This document shows, in pieces, positions 18,593 through 26,794 of a stretch of DNA of 64,000 nucleotides. The notes beneath the pieces are model-generated. The model was not told where the DNA came from. It worked only from the letters and a program-made list of their open reading frames with translations, and did not search any database. This DNA is from Janibacter sp. Soil728 (lineage in GTDB: Bacteria > Actinomycetota > Actinomycetes > Actinomycetales > Dermatophilaceae), in NCBI RefSeq assembly GCF_001428305.1, contig NZ_LMRZ01000005.1, positions 62,001 to 126,000 on the forward strand. The letters are read 5' to 3'. A program made the translations under genes and the position numbers. The stretch's first letter is position 1, and the number at the start of each line of letters is the position of its first letter.

Positions 18593-19702
18593 ATGTCGGA
18601 TCAGGCCCCAGAGCACCCCCTTCGTCCCTACGACGCCGTGATGGTCCAGTCCTTCGGTGGGCCCGAGGGGCCTGACGAGGTGCTGCCCTTCCTGCGACGG
18701 GTCACGGCCGGCCGCGGAGTACCCGACGACAGGCTGGCCGAGGTCGGGTCCCACTACGAGCGCGTCGACGGGGTCAGCCCACTGCCTGCGCTCAACCGTC
18801 GCCTCGTCGCGGACCTCGTTGCGGAGCTCGCGGCCCGCGAGTGCCCCCTCCCGGTCGTGCTCGGCAACCGCAACTCCGCCCCCTTCGTCCCGGAGGCGCT
18901 CGACGAGCTCACCGCCGACGGCGCCCAGCGGATCCTCGTCGTCCCGACGAGCGCCTGGCGCAGCTACTCCTCCTGCCGGCAGTACCGGGAGGGTCTGGCA
19001 GACGCGGCCGAAGGGAGGGGAGGGCTCGTCCTGGACAAGGTGCGGCCCTTCGGCGAGCACCCCGGCTTCGCGGCCACGCTGGCCCGGGACACGCTGGCGG
19101 CTGCCCGAGCGGCCGTGGACGCGGTCGGCGCCGACAAGGTCGCCATCGTCTACGTCACCCACTCCATCCCCGACGCGATGGACGAGACCTCCGGACCGGG
19201 CGACGGCGAGGGGCGCGCCTACTCCGCGGACCAGGCCGAGGTGGCCGCGGCGATCACGGCGGAGGTGGACACGGTGCTCGGCACCGATCTGCCCGCCGGG
19301 CTGGCCTTCTGCTCGAGGTCCGGTTCCCCGCGCACCCCGTGGCTCGAGCCCGATGTCAACGATCGACTGCGTGAGCTGGCCGTCGACGGGGTCGAGCACG
19401 TGGTCGTGGTGCCGATCGGCTTCATCTCCGACCACATGGAGGTCTTCTACGACCTGGACGTCGAGGCCGCCGCGACGGCCGCCGAGGTCGGTCTGGCGAT
19501 GACTCGCGTACCGACGCCCGGTGGCGACCACGCCTTCGTGGCAGGGCTCGTCGACCTCATGCTCGAGCGCGCCGCCCAGGCGCGTGGCGAGCAGCCGGTG
19601 CGGGCCACCTGGCGTGACCTGGACTCCCACCCGGCGGTCTGCCCCATGGGTTGCTGCCCCAACCTGCGCGAGGCCCGCCCCGCGCTCTGCGGATCGGACT
19701 GA
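18593..19702 (+). CDS. cpfC: Coproporphyrin III ferrochelatase
   Basis: A 369-residue ferrochelatase inserting iron into coproporphyrin III in the Gram-positive heme route. Family marks are VMVQSFGGPEGPDEVLPFL at the N terminus, YVTHSIPDAM with the active-site histidine, and CSRSGSP with the later DHMEVFYDLD segment. Cysteines at 128 (SSCRQYRE) and in the C-terminal tail (350, 354, 355, 366 within CPMGCCPNLR and ALCGSD) fit the [2Fe-2S] ligand pattern of mycobacterial ferrochelatases. The partner genes hemE, cgoX and chdC are 28-33 kb away. The ATG is set by the -10 box 6 nt upstream. The next gene begins one base after the stop. Confidence 0.93.
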   Translation: MSDQAPEHPLRPYDAVMVQSFGGPEGPDEVLPFLRRVTAGRGVPDDRLAEVGSHYERVDGVSPLPALNRRLVADLVAELAARECPLPVVLGNRNSAPFVPEALDELTADGAQRILVVPTSAWRSYSSCRQYREGLADAAEGRGGLVLDKVRPFGEHPGFAATLARDTLAAARAAVDAVGADKVAIVYVTHSIPDAMDETSGPGDGEGRAYSADQAEVAAAITAEVDTVLGTDLPAGLAFCSRSGSPRTPWLEPDVNDRLRELAVDGVEHVVVVPIGFISDHMEVFYDLDVEAAATAAEVGLAMTRVPTPGGDHAFVAGLVDLMLERAAQARGEQPVRATWRDLDSHPAVCPMGCCPNLREARPALCGSD

Positions 19703-19703
19703 C

Positions 19704-20564
19704 ATGCACGCACTGCCCCCGGGGGTCGACCCCGCCGAGCTGGCCCGGATCGCGCTGACGGTGGCGGTCGAGGCCGGCCGCCTCGTCGTCGACGAGCGGC
19801 CCGCCGGCCTCGGCGTCGCCGAGACCAAGAGCTCGGCGACCGACATCGTCACCGTCATGGACCAGCGCAGTCAGGACCACCTGCTCGCGCGACTGGGGGA
19901 GCTGCGGCCGCAGGACGGCTTCGCCGGGGAGGAGCGCGGCGCTCGCGCGAGCGAGTCGGGCATCACCTGGGTCGTCGACCCGATCGACGGCACCGTCAAC
20001 TACCTCTACGAGATCCCCGCCTACGCGGTCTCGGTGGCCGCGGTGGTGGGTGACCCGGGCGTCGACGGCGCATGGCAGCCGGTGGCCGGCGCGGTCGTCA
20101 ACCCGGTGACGGGGGAGCGGTACACGGCGTGGCTCGGCGGCGGGTCCTGGCGGTCGGTCGGCGACGAGGAGCCTCGCCGGCTGCACGTCACCGAGACCTC
20201 GTTGGGGCAGGCCCTGTGCGGGACCGGTTTCGGGTACGACGCGGATCGCAGGGCGTGGCAGGCAGCCGTGCTGACCCACGTCCTGCCTCGGGTGCGAGAC
20301 ATCCGACGGCTCGGCAGCGCCGCTCTGGACCTCTGCCGGGTGGCCGAGGGCAGCCTCGACGTGTACTACGAGCGAGGTCTCAACCCGTGGGACGTGGCGG
20401 CCGGGTGGCTCGTGGCCACCGAGGCCGGCGCGGTGGTCTCCGACCTGCACGGACAGGCCCCCCGGGCGGAGCTCACGCTTGCTGGCGCACCGGTGCTCCA
20501 CACGAGTCTGGGGACGGCGCTGGAGCGCGCCATCGAGCAGGTCGGGCCCGAGAACGTTCGCTGA
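19704..20564 (+). CDS. suhB: Inositol monophosphatase family protein (SuhB-like)
   Basis: A 286-residue Mg-dependent phosphatase of the inositol monophosphatase superfamily. Metal and phosphate motifs are GFAGEE (residues ~73-78), WVVDPIDGTVNYLY (~91-104) and the C-terminal WDVAAGWLVATEAGA. In actinobacteria such enzymes dephosphorylate inositol-1-phosphate, histidinol phosphate or related sugar phosphates; which one cannot be told here. The ATG at 19704 lies one base after the ferrochelatase stop, so translation is probably coupled. The same neighbourhood (suhB near dut) is found in mycobacteria. Confidence 0.88.
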   Translation: MHALPPGVDPAELARIALTVAVEAGRLVVDERPAGLGVAETKSSATDIVTVMDQRSQDHLLARLGELRPQDGFAGEERGARASESGITWVVDPIDGTVNYLYEIPAYAVSVAAVVGDPGVDGAWQPVAGAVVNPVTGERYTAWLGGGSWRSVGDEEPRRLHVTETSLGQALCGTGFGYDADRRAWQAAVLTHVLPRVRDIRRLGSAALDLCRVAEGSLDVYYERGLNPWDVAAGWLVATEAGAVVSDLHGQAPRAELTLAGAPVLHTSLGTALERAIEQVGPENVR

Positions 20565-20601
20565 TCAGGAACCGGGTGGCGTGATGGCGCCGGATGGGGC
20601 A

Positions 20602-20607
20602 CAATCC
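20602..20607 (+). promoter_or_regulatory. Possible -10 box (CACAAT) in the suhB-DUF4193 gap
   Basis: The 132-bp gap 20565-20696 contains GGGGCACAATCCGG followed by the near repeat GGGCACAAATCCAG at about 20619-20632. Either could be a -10 region for the DUF4193-dut operon. TTGATG at 20641 has no good -10 partner. Confidence 0.25.
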
Positions 20608-20696
20608 GGCGCGCCGGGCACAAATCCAGCACCTGCTGCGTTGATGTCGGCAACAGAGCTTTTCAAGCCCTTCTAGCCCCCAAGGAAACAGGAGAG

Positions 20697-20996
20697 ATGG
20701 CGACCGATTACGACGCTCCTCGCAAGACCGACGACGATCTGTCCGAGGACTCCATCGAGGAGCTCAAGTCCCGTCGCGGCGACGCGACCTCCTCCAACGT
20801 CGACGTCGATGAGACCGAGATGGCCGAAGGCTTCGAGCTGCCCGGCGCTGACCTCTCCGGTGAGGAGATGTCGGTGCGGGTTGTTCCCCGCCAGGCGGAT
20901 GAATTCACCTGCACGAGCTGCTTCCTCGTCCACCACCGCAGCCAGCTGGCCAGCGACGGCAAGAACGGCCCGGTCTGCACCGAGTGCGCTGCGTGA
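20697..20996 (+). CDS. DUF4193 family small zinc-finger protein
   Basis: A 99-residue acidic protein of the actinobacterial DUF4193 family, function unknown. The N-terminal 75 residues are rich in Asp/Glu/Ser and probably flexible. The C terminus is a compact four-cysteine site, CTSCFLVHHRSQL followed by VCTECAA, which looks like a zinc ribbon. The ATG at 20697 has GGAGAG immediately upstream (AGGAAACAGGAGAG). It begins the dut operon: dut starts 4 nt after its stop. The fold suggests nucleic-acid or protein binding, but that is inference. Confidence 0.88.
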   Translation: MATDYDAPRKTDDDLSEDSIEELKSRRGDATSSNVDVDETEMAEGFELPGADLSGEEMSVRVVPRQADEFTCTSCFLVHHRSQLASDGKNGPVCTECAA

Positions 20997-20999
20997 CAC

Positions 21000-21482
21000 G
21001 TGACTGACGGCCCCCGTCAGATCGCGCTCCCGGTGCAGCTGCTGCACCGGGACGCAGTCCTGCCCTCATACGCCAAGCACGGCGACGCGGGCGCGGACCT
21101 CACGTCCGTCGCCGAGCTGACCCTCGCTCCGGGCGAGCGTGCTCTCGTACCCACGGGGGTGGCGATCGCCCTACCTCATGGCTGGGTCGGACTCGTCCAC
21201 CCGCGCTCGGGCCTCGCGGCCCGCCATGGCATCTCGGTCGTCAACGCGCCCGGGACGATCGACTCGGGGTATCGGGGTGAGATCCTCGTCAACCTCGTCA
21301 ACCTCGATCGGGCCGAGTCCTTCACGGTGCGGGTGGGGGACCGGATCGCCCAGCTCGTGCTCCAGGAAGTGGGCGAAGGGGAGTTCCTCCCCGTCGATTC
21401 GCTTCCACCCAGCAAGCGGGGCGAGACTGGACATGGATCCAGCGGGGGCTTCGGCCCACAGTCGACGACAGGACGTGAATGA
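21000..21482 (+). CDS. dut: dUTP diphosphatase
   Basis: A 160-residue trimeric dUTPase that converts dUTP to dUMP and keeps uracil out of DNA. All five family motifs are present in order: [40 protein letters not shown], and the C-terminal arm [13 protein letters not shown]. The GTG start at 21000 follows the DUF4193 stop by three bases. Its TGA stop shares bases with the next start (ATGATG at 21479-21484), so DUF3710 translation is coupled to it. Dut-DUF3710-OB-fold is a conserved actinobacterial block. Confidence 0.96.
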   Translation: MTDGPRQIALPVQLLHRDAVLPSYAKHGDAGADLTSVAELTLAPGERALVPTGVAIALPHGWVGLVHPRSGLAARHGISVVNAPGTIDSGYRGEILVNLVNLDRAESFTVRVGDRIAQLVLQEVGEGEFLPVDSLPPSKRGETGHGSSGGFGPQSTTGRE

Positions 21483-22204
21483 TGTTCGGGCGCAAGAAGA
21501 AGAACGCAGCTGACGAGGCGACCGAGCCCGACACGACGACCGCGTCCGACGGTGCTGACCTGGCACCGAGCGAGGACGCGCCGGCACAGGGCCCCCGGGA
21601 CATCTCTGACGTCACTGACACCAGCTCCCTCGTCGATCTCGGGTCGATCCTGCTCGCACCTTCCAGCGGTACCGAGCTGCGGCTCGAGGTGGACCAGGGC
21701 ACCAATGACGTCACGGCCGTGCAGATTGCCGACGATGACGGCGCCGTGCAGGTGCAGGTCTTCGCGGCGCCCCGGTCCTCGGGCATCTGGGACGACATCC
21801 GCGACGAGATCGCCGCCCAGATCACCGGCAACGGCGGCACCGTCGAGCAGGCCAAGGGTCCCTTCGGCGCCGAGCTGCTCACCCGGCTGGCCCAGCCGGG
21901 ACCCCAGGGTCGCACCGTCTTCGCTCCCGCGATCTTCGCCGGGGCCGAGGGCCCGCGGTGGTTCCTGCGCGCGGTGTACTCCGGTGCGGCTGCCGTCGAC
22001 GAGAGCACGCGCGCACGCTTCGACGAGGTCATGCGCTCGATCGTGGTCTCGCGCGGCGAGGAGCCCCGCGCCCCGCGTGAGATGCTCCCGCTCCAGATGC
22101 CCACTGCTCCCAGCGGGCAGGACCCGGTGGAGGAGGACGGCGACGCTCAGGTCGACGACCTCAAGCCCTTCCAACGCGGACCCGAGATCACCGAGGTGCG
22201 CTGA
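21482..22204 (+). CDS. DUF3710 family protein
   Basis: A 240-residue soluble protein of the DUF3710 family, function unknown. The basic start MFGRKKK is followed by an acidic linker (residues ~10-45) and a folded domain (about 50-210) with recurring LLAP, VQVFAAPRSSGIWDDIR and GPRWFLRAVYSG segments. The last 30 residues are acidic and proline-rich. Two adjacent ATGs (21479 and 21482) are possible; I favour 21482, which is about 8 nt from an AGGA. It overlaps dut and its stop shares a base with the next start, so it sits in a tightly coupled operon with a dUTPase and an OB-fold protein. Confidence 0.87.
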   Translation: MFGRKKKNAADEATEPDTTTASDGADLAPSEDAPAQGPRDISDVTDTSSLVDLGSILLAPSSGTELRLEVDQGTNDVTAVQIADDDGAVQVQVFAAPRSSGIWDDIRDEIAAQITGNGGTVEQAKGPFGAELLTRLAQPGPQGRTVFAPAIFAGAEGPRWFLRAVYSGAAAVDESTRARFDEVMRSIVVSRGEEPRAPREMLPLQMPTAPSGQDPVEEDGDAQVDDLKPFQRGPEITEVR

Positions 22205-22569
22205 TGCCCACCCTGCTGCGTCGGCTCGTCGACCTCGCTCGCACCGATGACGATGTCGCGGCAGGGGAGCTGCGCGAGGCGGCGACCGCCCACGGGTGTG
22301 CGCCGATCACGGACGAGGTCGACCGGCAGTTCGTGACGATCGCGGGCACCCTCACGGCTGTGACCCTGCGCCCGCGGGCGACGGTCCCTGCGCTCGTGGC
22401 CGAGGTCTTTGACGGGTCCGCCACGGTGCAGCTCGTCTGGCTGGGGCGACGCAGCATCCACGGCATCGAGCCCGGGGCCTATCTCAAGGCCACCGGACTC
22501 CTGTGCCGGCCGCACGGCTCAGCCGTGATCTTCAACCCGGCGTACGAGCTCCTCCCGCACCATGGCTGA
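22204..22569 (+). CDS. OB-fold nucleic-acid-binding domain protein
   Basis: A 121-residue protein dominated by one OB-fold domain (residues ~35-118): FVTIAGTLTAVTLRP, VPALVAEVFDGSATVQLVWLGR, and IEPGAYLKATGLLCRP resemble a tRNA-anticodon/RecG-type nucleic-acid-binding OB fold. No catalytic motifs are visible. The ATG at 22204 shares its A with the preceding stop. Its end overlaps the next gene by 8 nt. Together with dut and DUF3710 it suggests a DNA-related role for the operon, which is inference. Confidence 0.85.
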   Translation: MPTLLRRLVDLARTDDDVAAGELREAATAHGCAPITDEVDRQFVTIAGTLTAVTLRPRATVPALVAEVFDGSATVQLVWLGRRSIHGIEPGAYLKATGLLCRPHGSAVIFNPAYELLPHHG

Positions 22570-23272
22570 GCAGCCCGACGGCATCGCCGAGCCCATGCAC
22601 CCGACGGTCGAGGCCCTCATCCGCCATCGTCTGGGTGAGGCATTCGGTGGGCTGCGCGGTTCGCTGGAGGCGGCGATGCCGATGCTCGTCTTCGTCATCG
22701 CGTGGTCGACCACCAAGGACCGCACCATCTCCCTGGGGGCCGCCGCCGCACTGACGGTGGTGCTCGGCCTCGTCCGCCTGGTCCAGAGGCAGACCCTCCA
22801 GTTCGTCCTTGGGTCGATCATCGCGACCGGGCTGGCGGCCTTCTTCGCGCTGCGCTCGGGCGACGCCCAGGACGCCTTCCTCCCGGGGATCCTCACGTCC
22901 TGCGCCTATCTCGTCGGGACGGTGCTGTCCGTCGTGCTGCGCTGGCCCGCCGTCGGGCTCATGGTGGGCCTCGCCGATCAGGCGGCCGTCGCCGCGGGCG
23001 ACCCCTTCCGCTGGCGCCGTAATGCGGCCGCGGTCAAGGTGTGCAGCCGACTGACCCTCGTCCTCGTCGCGGTCTACGCCATCCGGGTCGGCATCATGGG
23101 GCCGCTCTACCTCGCTGACAATGTTGCCGGGCTCACGATCTCCAAGGTCGTCCTCGGCTGGCCCCTGTGGGCGGGCGCCGTGGCGATCATGGGCGCGATG
23201 CTCCTCAAGGGCAACACCCCGATCGACCCGGACGACGATCTCGTCCAGCCGGTCGACGTCTGGTCGCGCTGA
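22562..23272 (+). CDS. DUF3159 family membrane protein
   Basis: A 236-residue membrane protein of the DUF3159 family, function unknown. After an N-terminal cytoplasmic segment (HPTVEALIRHRLGEAFGGL) there are about six membrane helices in a symmetric arrangement, with short charged loops (LVRLVQRQT) and a conserved DPFRWRRN loop near residue 146. It overlaps the OB-fold gene by 8 nt and ends the dut operon. A perfect 16-bp terminator stem lies 43 bp downstream. A transporter-like or scaffold function is possible; nothing in the sequence decides. Confidence 0.87.
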   Translation: MAEQPDGIAEPMHPTVEALIRHRLGEAFGGLRGSLEAAMPMLVFVIAWSTTKDRTISLGAAAALTVVLGLVRLVQRQTLQFVLGSIIATGLAAFFALRSGDAQDAFLPGILTSCAYLVGTVLSVVLRWPAVGLMVGLADQAAVAAGDPFRWRRNAAAVKVCSRLTLVLVAVYAIRVGIMGPLYLADNVAGLTISKVVLGWPLWAGAVAIMGAMLLKGNTPIDPDDDLVQPVDVWSR

Positions 23273-23315
23273 CCCCCTTCGTCCGCGGCACCTCCCGAGT
23301 CGCCCACGGCCCACA

Positions 23316-23349
23316 AGAAACCGCACGACCTTGAGGTCGTGCGGTTTCT
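23316..23349. terminator. Bidirectional terminator, perfect 16-bp stem
   Basis: AGAAACCGCACGACCT and its exact complement are separated by TG. It lies between the convergent DUF3159 and ceoC genes. Its arm contains the CGCACGACCTTGAGG core of the direct repeats at 9338-9393. Confidence 0.9.
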
Positions 23350-23383
23350 CGGTATGACCTCGAGGAGGCGGCGTCGGGGTGGG

Positions 23384-24076
23384 TCAGGACGAAGGGGTGG
23401 GGCGCCGGCGGCTCTTGCTGCCAGGACGCATCATCGCCTCGAGCTCCGGCTCGGCCTCGGTGGTGGTGAGCAGGAGCAGCTCGTCGTGCGCCTCGAGGGA
23501 GTCGTCCGGGGTCGGTCCGATGGGACGGCCGTCGCGGATGATGCCGACGAGCAACGTGTCGATCGGGAAGGTGATGTCGCCGACCCGGCGACCCACGTTG
23601 GGGTTGTCCGCGGGCAGGGTGATCTCGGCCATCGCCGCATTGCCCTGCTGGAAGTCGAAGATGCGCACGAGATCGCCGACGCTGACGGCCTCCTCGACGA
23701 GTGCGGTCATCAGGCGCGGGGTCGACACGGCGACGTCCACGCCCCAGGACTCGTCGAACATCCATTCGTTCTTCGGGTTGTTGACCCGGGCAACGGTGCG
23801 GGGGACGCCGAACTCGGTCTTGGCCAGCAGCGACACGACGAGGTTGACCTTGTCGTCACCGGTCGCGCAGACGACGACATCGCAGGACTGGATCTCGGCC
23901 TCCTGCAGCGTGGACAGCTCGCAGGCGTCGCCGGAGAGCCAGTTGGCCTCGGCCAGCTTGGCCACCCGGACCTCGTTGGCGTCCTTGTCGATGAGCAGGA
24001 CGGTGTGGTCGTTCTGCAGGAGCTCTTGGGCGATGGACCGGCCGACTGAGCCGGCTCCGACGATGGCGACGCGCAT
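23384..24076 (-). CDS. ceoC: TrkA/RCK-family potassium regulatory protein (CeoC-like)
   Basis: A 230-residue RCK protein. The N-terminal Rossmann domain starts MRVAIVGAGSVGRSIAQELL, with the acidic end of strand 2 in VLLIDKD, so it should bind NAD(H) or ATP/ADP. The C-terminal TrkA_C domain (from ~residue 140) ends in DELLLLTTTEAEPE and a basic tail. RCK pairs gate potassium channels and transporters from the cytoplasmic side. Its start is 3 nt after the stop of the second RCK gene, so the two are one operon. The same pair occurs in mycobacteria as ceoBC beside an APC permease. Confidence 0.9.
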   Translation of the reverse strand: MRVAIVGAGSVGRSIAQELLQNDHTVLLIDKDANEVRVAKLAEANWLSGDACELSTLQEAEIQSCDVVVCATGDDKVNLVVSLLAKTEFGVPRTVARVNNPKNEWMFDESWGVDVAVSTPRLMTALVEEAVSVGDLVRIFDFQQGNAAMAEITLPADNPNVGRRVGDITFPIDTLLVGIIRDGRPIGPTPDDSLEAHDELLLLTTTEAEPELEAMMRPGSKSRRRPTPSS

Positions 24077-24079
24077 GCC

Positions 24080-24745
24080 TCAGTCCTCCTGCGGGGGCTG
24101 GCCGTCGAGGATGCGCTCGACGTCGTGGACGTACTCCTTGCGGATGACCAGATGCACGAGGTCGTCCTCCTGGTGGACCGTGTCCGGGCCCGGCAGCACG
24201 CCTTCGCCCAGACGGGTGATGTATGCGACCCGCGCCCCGGTCGCCTCCTCGATGGCGGTCAGACGACGGCCGACCCACGCGGACGAGATCTGGATCTCGG
24301 CGACGACGAGCCGGCCCGACGCGTCGGTCATCTCGGAGGCCTGGCCCTGGGGGAGCATCCGGCGCAGCACCTGGTCAGCGGTCCAGCGGACCGTGGCCAC
24401 GGTGGGGATGCCCAGGCGCTGGTAGACCTGCGCCCGGTCGGGGTCGTAGATCCGCGCGACGACGTGCTCGACGCCGAAGGTCTCGCGTGCCACCCGGGCG
24501 GCGAGGATGTTGGAGTTGTCACCGCTGGAGACAGCGGCGAAGGCATATGCCTGGGTGATGCCGGCCTGCTCGAGGGTGTCGCGGTCGAAGCCGACCCCGG
24601 CGATGCGGCGGCCGTTGAACTCGCTGCCGAGGCGGCGGAAGGCAATGGGATCCTGGTCGACGACCGCCACGTCGTGGCCGAGGCGTTCGAGTGAGCGAGC
24701 GAGCGAGGCGCCGACGCGGCCGCAACCCATGATGACGAAGTGCAC
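24080..24745 (-). CDS. ceoB: TrkA/RCK-family potassium regulatory protein (CeoB-like)
   Basis: A 221-residue RCK protein beginning VHFVIMGCGRVGASLARSLE, with the nucleotide-binding aspartate in VAVVDQD. The TrkA_C domain follows (EIQISSAWVGRRLTAIEEATGARV). The GTG at 24745 begins exactly at the Rossmann fold; in-frame sequence further upstream belongs to the divergent permease gene and is not coding here. It is first in the ceoBC operon and diverges from the KimA-like permease with only 42 bp between start codons, so the two promoters must overlap and the genes are probably regulated together. Confidence 0.9.
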   Translation of the reverse strand: MHFVIMGCGRVGASLARSLERLGHDVAVVDQDPIAFRRLGSEFNGRRIAGVGFDRDTLEQAGITQAYAFAAVSSGDNSNILAARVARETFGVEHVVARIYDPDRAQVYQRLGIPTVATVRWTADQVLRRMLPQGQASEMTDASGRLVVAEIQISSAWVGRRLTAIEEATGARVAYITRLGEGVLPGPDTVHQEDDLVHLVIRKEYVHDVERILDGQPPQED

Positions 24746-24775
24746 GGGTTGACGGTACCCCTCCTCGGACGGGCC

Positions 24776-24781
24776 TACACT
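24776..24781 (+). promoter_or_regulatory. Candidate -10 box (TACACT), leaderless start
   Basis: TACACT ends 6 nt before the GTG at 24788 in the 42-bp divergent region. A TTGACG at 24749-24754 is 21 nt upstream, longer than the usual 17-nt spacer. Confidence 0.4.
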
Positions 24782-24787
24782 CACACG

Positions 24788-26794
24788 GTGTCTTCCGGAC
24801 GACTGATCAAGCGCGTCCTCGTCGGCCGCGCCATGCGCAGCGATCACCTCGGCGAGACCCTCCTTCCAAAACGCCTCGCCCTTCCCGTCTTCGCCAGCGA
24901 CGCCCTCAGCTCGGTCGCCTATGCGCCGGACGAGATCCTGCTGACCCTCGGGCTGGCTGGCGGTGCCCTCGCGATGACCCACTCGTGGCCCGTCGCCCTC
25001 GCGGTCGTTGCGGTGATGGTGGTCGTCGTCGCGAGCTACCGACAGAACGTGCACGCCTATCCCTCAGGCGGCGGGGACTACGAGATCGCCAGCACCAACC
25101 TCGGTCCCAAGGCCGGGCTGACGGTCGCGAGCGCGTTGCTCGTCGACTACGTCCTGACCGTCGCCGTGTCGATCTCCTCGGGTGTGCAGAACGCCGCTGC
25201 AGCCTTCCCCTGGCTGCGTGGTCACGAGGTGCTGGCCGCGGTCCTGCTCATCGCGGCACTGACCGCCATGAACCTTCGTGGGGTGCGTGAGTCCGGCAAG
25301 GCCTTCGCCATCCCGACCTATCTCTTCATGTTCGCCATCCTGGCCATGGCGCTCGTGGGCGTCGTCCGCCGGACGTCCGGCACCCTCCCCTCGGCCGAGA
25401 GCGCCGGCTTCACCCTGGCTCCCGAGCCCGGGATGGAGCAGCTCGGCACCCTGGCGATGGCCTTCCTCCTGCTGCGCGCCTTCAGCTCCGGCGCTGCGGC
25501 ACTCACCGGTGTCGAGGCGATCAGCAACGGGGTGCCCGCCTTCCGCAAGCCCAAGAGCAAGAACGCCGCGACGACACTGCTCCTCATGGGCACCGTCTCG
25601 GTGACGATGCTGCTGTCGATGATCGCCCTGGCCACGTGGACCGGGGTCAAGATGGCCGACGACCCGGCGCACCAGCTGCTGAACAACGGTGTCCCCGTCG
25701 GTGACGGCTATGTGCAGCACACGGTCATGGCGCAGGTCGCGACGGCGGTCTTCGACGGCTTCCCGGCGGGCGTCGTCTTCGTCTCGGTCGTGACCGGGCT
25801 CATCCTTGTCCTCGCGGCCAACACCGCCTTCAACGGCTTCCCCGTGCTCGGGTCGATCCTGGCCCGCGACGGCTTCCTGCCGCGTCAGCTGCACACGCGC
25901 GGTGACCGGCTCGCCTTCTCCAACGGCATCATCCTGCTCGCTGGTGCGGCGGGGTTGCTCGTGATCATCTTCGACGCCAGCGTGACCCGACTGATCCAGC
26001 TCTACATCGTCGGGGTCTTCGTCTCCTTCACCCTCAGCCAGACCGGCATGGTGCGGCACTGGAACCGTCACCTGGCCGTCGAGAGCGACCGCTCCGAGCA
26101 ACGGTCCATGAAGCGCCGGCGTGCCATCAACGCCGTCGGGGCCGCGATGTCCGGCACCGTCCTGGTCGTTGTCGTCGTCACGAAGTTCACCCACGGAGCC
26201 GGCTTCGCGATGGCCGCGATGGCCGTCATCTTCCTGCTCATGGGATCGATCCGCAGGCACTATCGCCACGTGAGCGAGGAGCTCTCCGTGCCGGAGGGGG
26301 ACACCCAGCACCAGCTCCTCCCTTCGCGCGTGCACGCCATCGTCCTCGTGAGCACCATCCACCGTCCGGCCCTGCGAGCGCTGGCCTATGCCTCGGCGAC
26401 CCGGCCCTCGCGGCTGGAAGCGGTCACGGTCGATGTCGACGCGGAGGCGACCAGGGAGTTGCAGGACGAGTGGGACCGCAGGGGCATCCCGGTGGCGCTG
26501 AAGGCCCTCGACTCGCCCTACCGGGAGATCACTCGTCCGGTCGTCGACTACGTCAAGTCGATCCGCTCGGGCAACCCGCGCGACCTCGTCGTGGTCTACA
26601 TCCCGCAGTATGTGCTCGGGCACTGGTGGGAACAGGCCCTGCACAACCAGTCGGCGCTGCGCCTGCGCAGTCGACTGCTCTTCACGCCGGGTGTCATGGT
26701 GTCCTCGGTGCCCTGGCAGCTCGCGAGCTCGGCTGGAGCCGAGGAACGCATGGACGGCCCCGTAGCGGGCGACGTACGACGAGGTGGAGCATGA
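24788..26794 (+). CDS. APC-family permease, KimA-like potassium importer
   Basis: A 668-residue protein with about 12 membrane helices (residues ~45-480) and a long cytoplasmic C-terminal domain resembling a universal-stress-protein fold (HAIVLVSTIHRPALRALAYA). The N-terminal signature LPKRLALPVFASDALSSVAY is close to that of Bacillus KimA (YdaO), a high-affinity potassium/proton importer whose C-terminal domain binds cyclic-di-AMP. Divergent ceoBC genes encoding RCK regulators support a potassium role. Cyclic-di-AMP control here is inference. The GTG at 24788 is chosen for its -10 box spacing. The stop overlaps the RNA methyltransferase start (ATGA). Confidence 0.88.
   Translation: MSSGRLIKRVLVGRAMRSDHLGETLLPKRLALPVFASDALSSVAYAPDEILLTLGLAGGALAMTHSWPVALAVVAVMVVVVASYRQNVHAYPSGGGDYEIASTNLGPKAGLTVASALLVDYVLTVAVSISSGVQNAAAAFPWLRGHEVLAAVLLIAALTAMNLRGVRESGKAFAIPTYLFMFAILAMALVGVVRRTSGTLPSAESAGFTLAPEPGMEQLGTLAMAFLLLRAFSSGAAALTGVEAISNGVPAFRKPKSKNAATTLLLMGTVSVTMLLSMIALATWTGVKMADDPAHQLLNNGVPVGDGYVQHTVMAQVATAVFDGFPAGVVFVSVVTGLILVLAANTAFNGFPVLGSILARDGFLPRQLHTRGDRLAFSNGIILLAGAAGLLVIIFDASVTRLIQLYIVGVFVSFTLSQTGMVRHWNRHLAVESDRSEQRSMKRRRAINAVGAAMSGTVLVVVVVTKFTHGAGFAMAAMAVIFLLMGSIRRHYRHVSEELSVPEGDTQHQLLPSRVHAIVLVSTIHRPALRALAYASATRPSRLEAVTVDVDAEATRELQDEWDRRGIPVALKALDSPYREITRPVVDYVKSIRSGNPRDLVVVYIPQYVLGHWWEQALHNQSALRLRSRLLFTPGVMVSSVPWQLASSAGAEERMDGPVAGDVRRGGA

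Noticed and set aside
24749-24754. TTGACG as -35 box of the KimA-like gene
   Set aside because: The spacer to TACACT is 21 nt, too long for a standard promoter; kept only as a note.
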